DNA of 6,778 nt from an uncultured beta proteobacterium. GTDB taxonomy: Bacteria; Pseudomonadota; Gammaproteobacteria; Burkholderiales; Rhodocyclaceae. Positions 6,778-6,778 of this stretch are shown piece after piece; positions within the stretch are counted from its first letter, which is position 1; each line of letters starts with the position of its first letter. The stretch is taken from assembly GCA_903930395.1 (NCBI GenBank), contig CAIYYE010000063.1, positions 1 through 6,778 of the forward strand, in the 5' to 3' direction. Under the pieces are notes generated by a model. The model saw nothing but the letters and a program-made list of their open reading frames with translations, had not been told where the DNA came from and made no database searches. Position numbers and translations under genes: made by a program.

Positions 6778-6778
6778 G

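Noticed and set aside
1..6778. CRISPR arrays, tRNA/rRNA genes, insertion sequences, integrase or toxin-antitoxin genes
   Set aside because: No direct repeats with spacers, no cloverleaf-like sequence, no terminal inverted repeats and no recognisable mobile-element protein were found on either strand; the window is almost fully filled by the named genes.

Overview
The window looks like chromosomal DNA from a betaproteobacterium, most likely in or near the Rhodocyclaceae (Dechloromonas / Azonexus / Accumulibacter type). This is inferred from the style of the PilY1 and IleS C-termini, the moderately high GC, and the gene order; no 16S or other marker is present to confirm it.

Layout: two convergent gene blocks meet near position 4788. 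The left block (+ strand, 1-4783) is the end of a type IV pilus minor-pilin operon. It contains the last 22 codons of a probable pilX, then a large pilY1 (1356 aa, pilus-tip adhesin and assembly factor), then a 203-aa membrane-anchored protein with a TonB-like C-terminal domain. The right block (- strand, 4793-6778) is the classic housekeeping chain ileS (3' end only) - lspA - fkpB - ispH. Its genes overlap by 8, 1 and 1 nt, so they are probably one translationally coupled transcript. Only 9 nt separate the two facing stop codons. The ispH-side Rho-independent terminator lies inside the last codons of the TonB-like gene.

The arrangement (minor pilins and pilY1 facing ispH-fkpB-lspA-ileS) matches the Pseudomonas aeruginosa locus fimU-pilVWXY1Y2E / lytB-slpA-lspA-ileS. 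The difference is that the place of pilY2 and pilE is taken here by the TonB-like gene. That gene is the least explained item in the window: its single transmembrane helix carries the Ser-x3-His pair that TonB and TolA use to couple to ExbB/ExbD or TolQ/TolR, yet its periplasmic spacer is short and not proline-rich. PilY1 also has notable features: a beta-rich domain of about 100 residues inserted into its N-terminal von Willebrand A region, and no recognisable acidic calcium loop before the conserved propeller blade motif.

No tRNA, rRNA, CRISPR array, insertion sequence or phage gene was seen. I found no convincing new multi-gene system; the pilus-linked TonB-like protein is the best candidate for follow-up.
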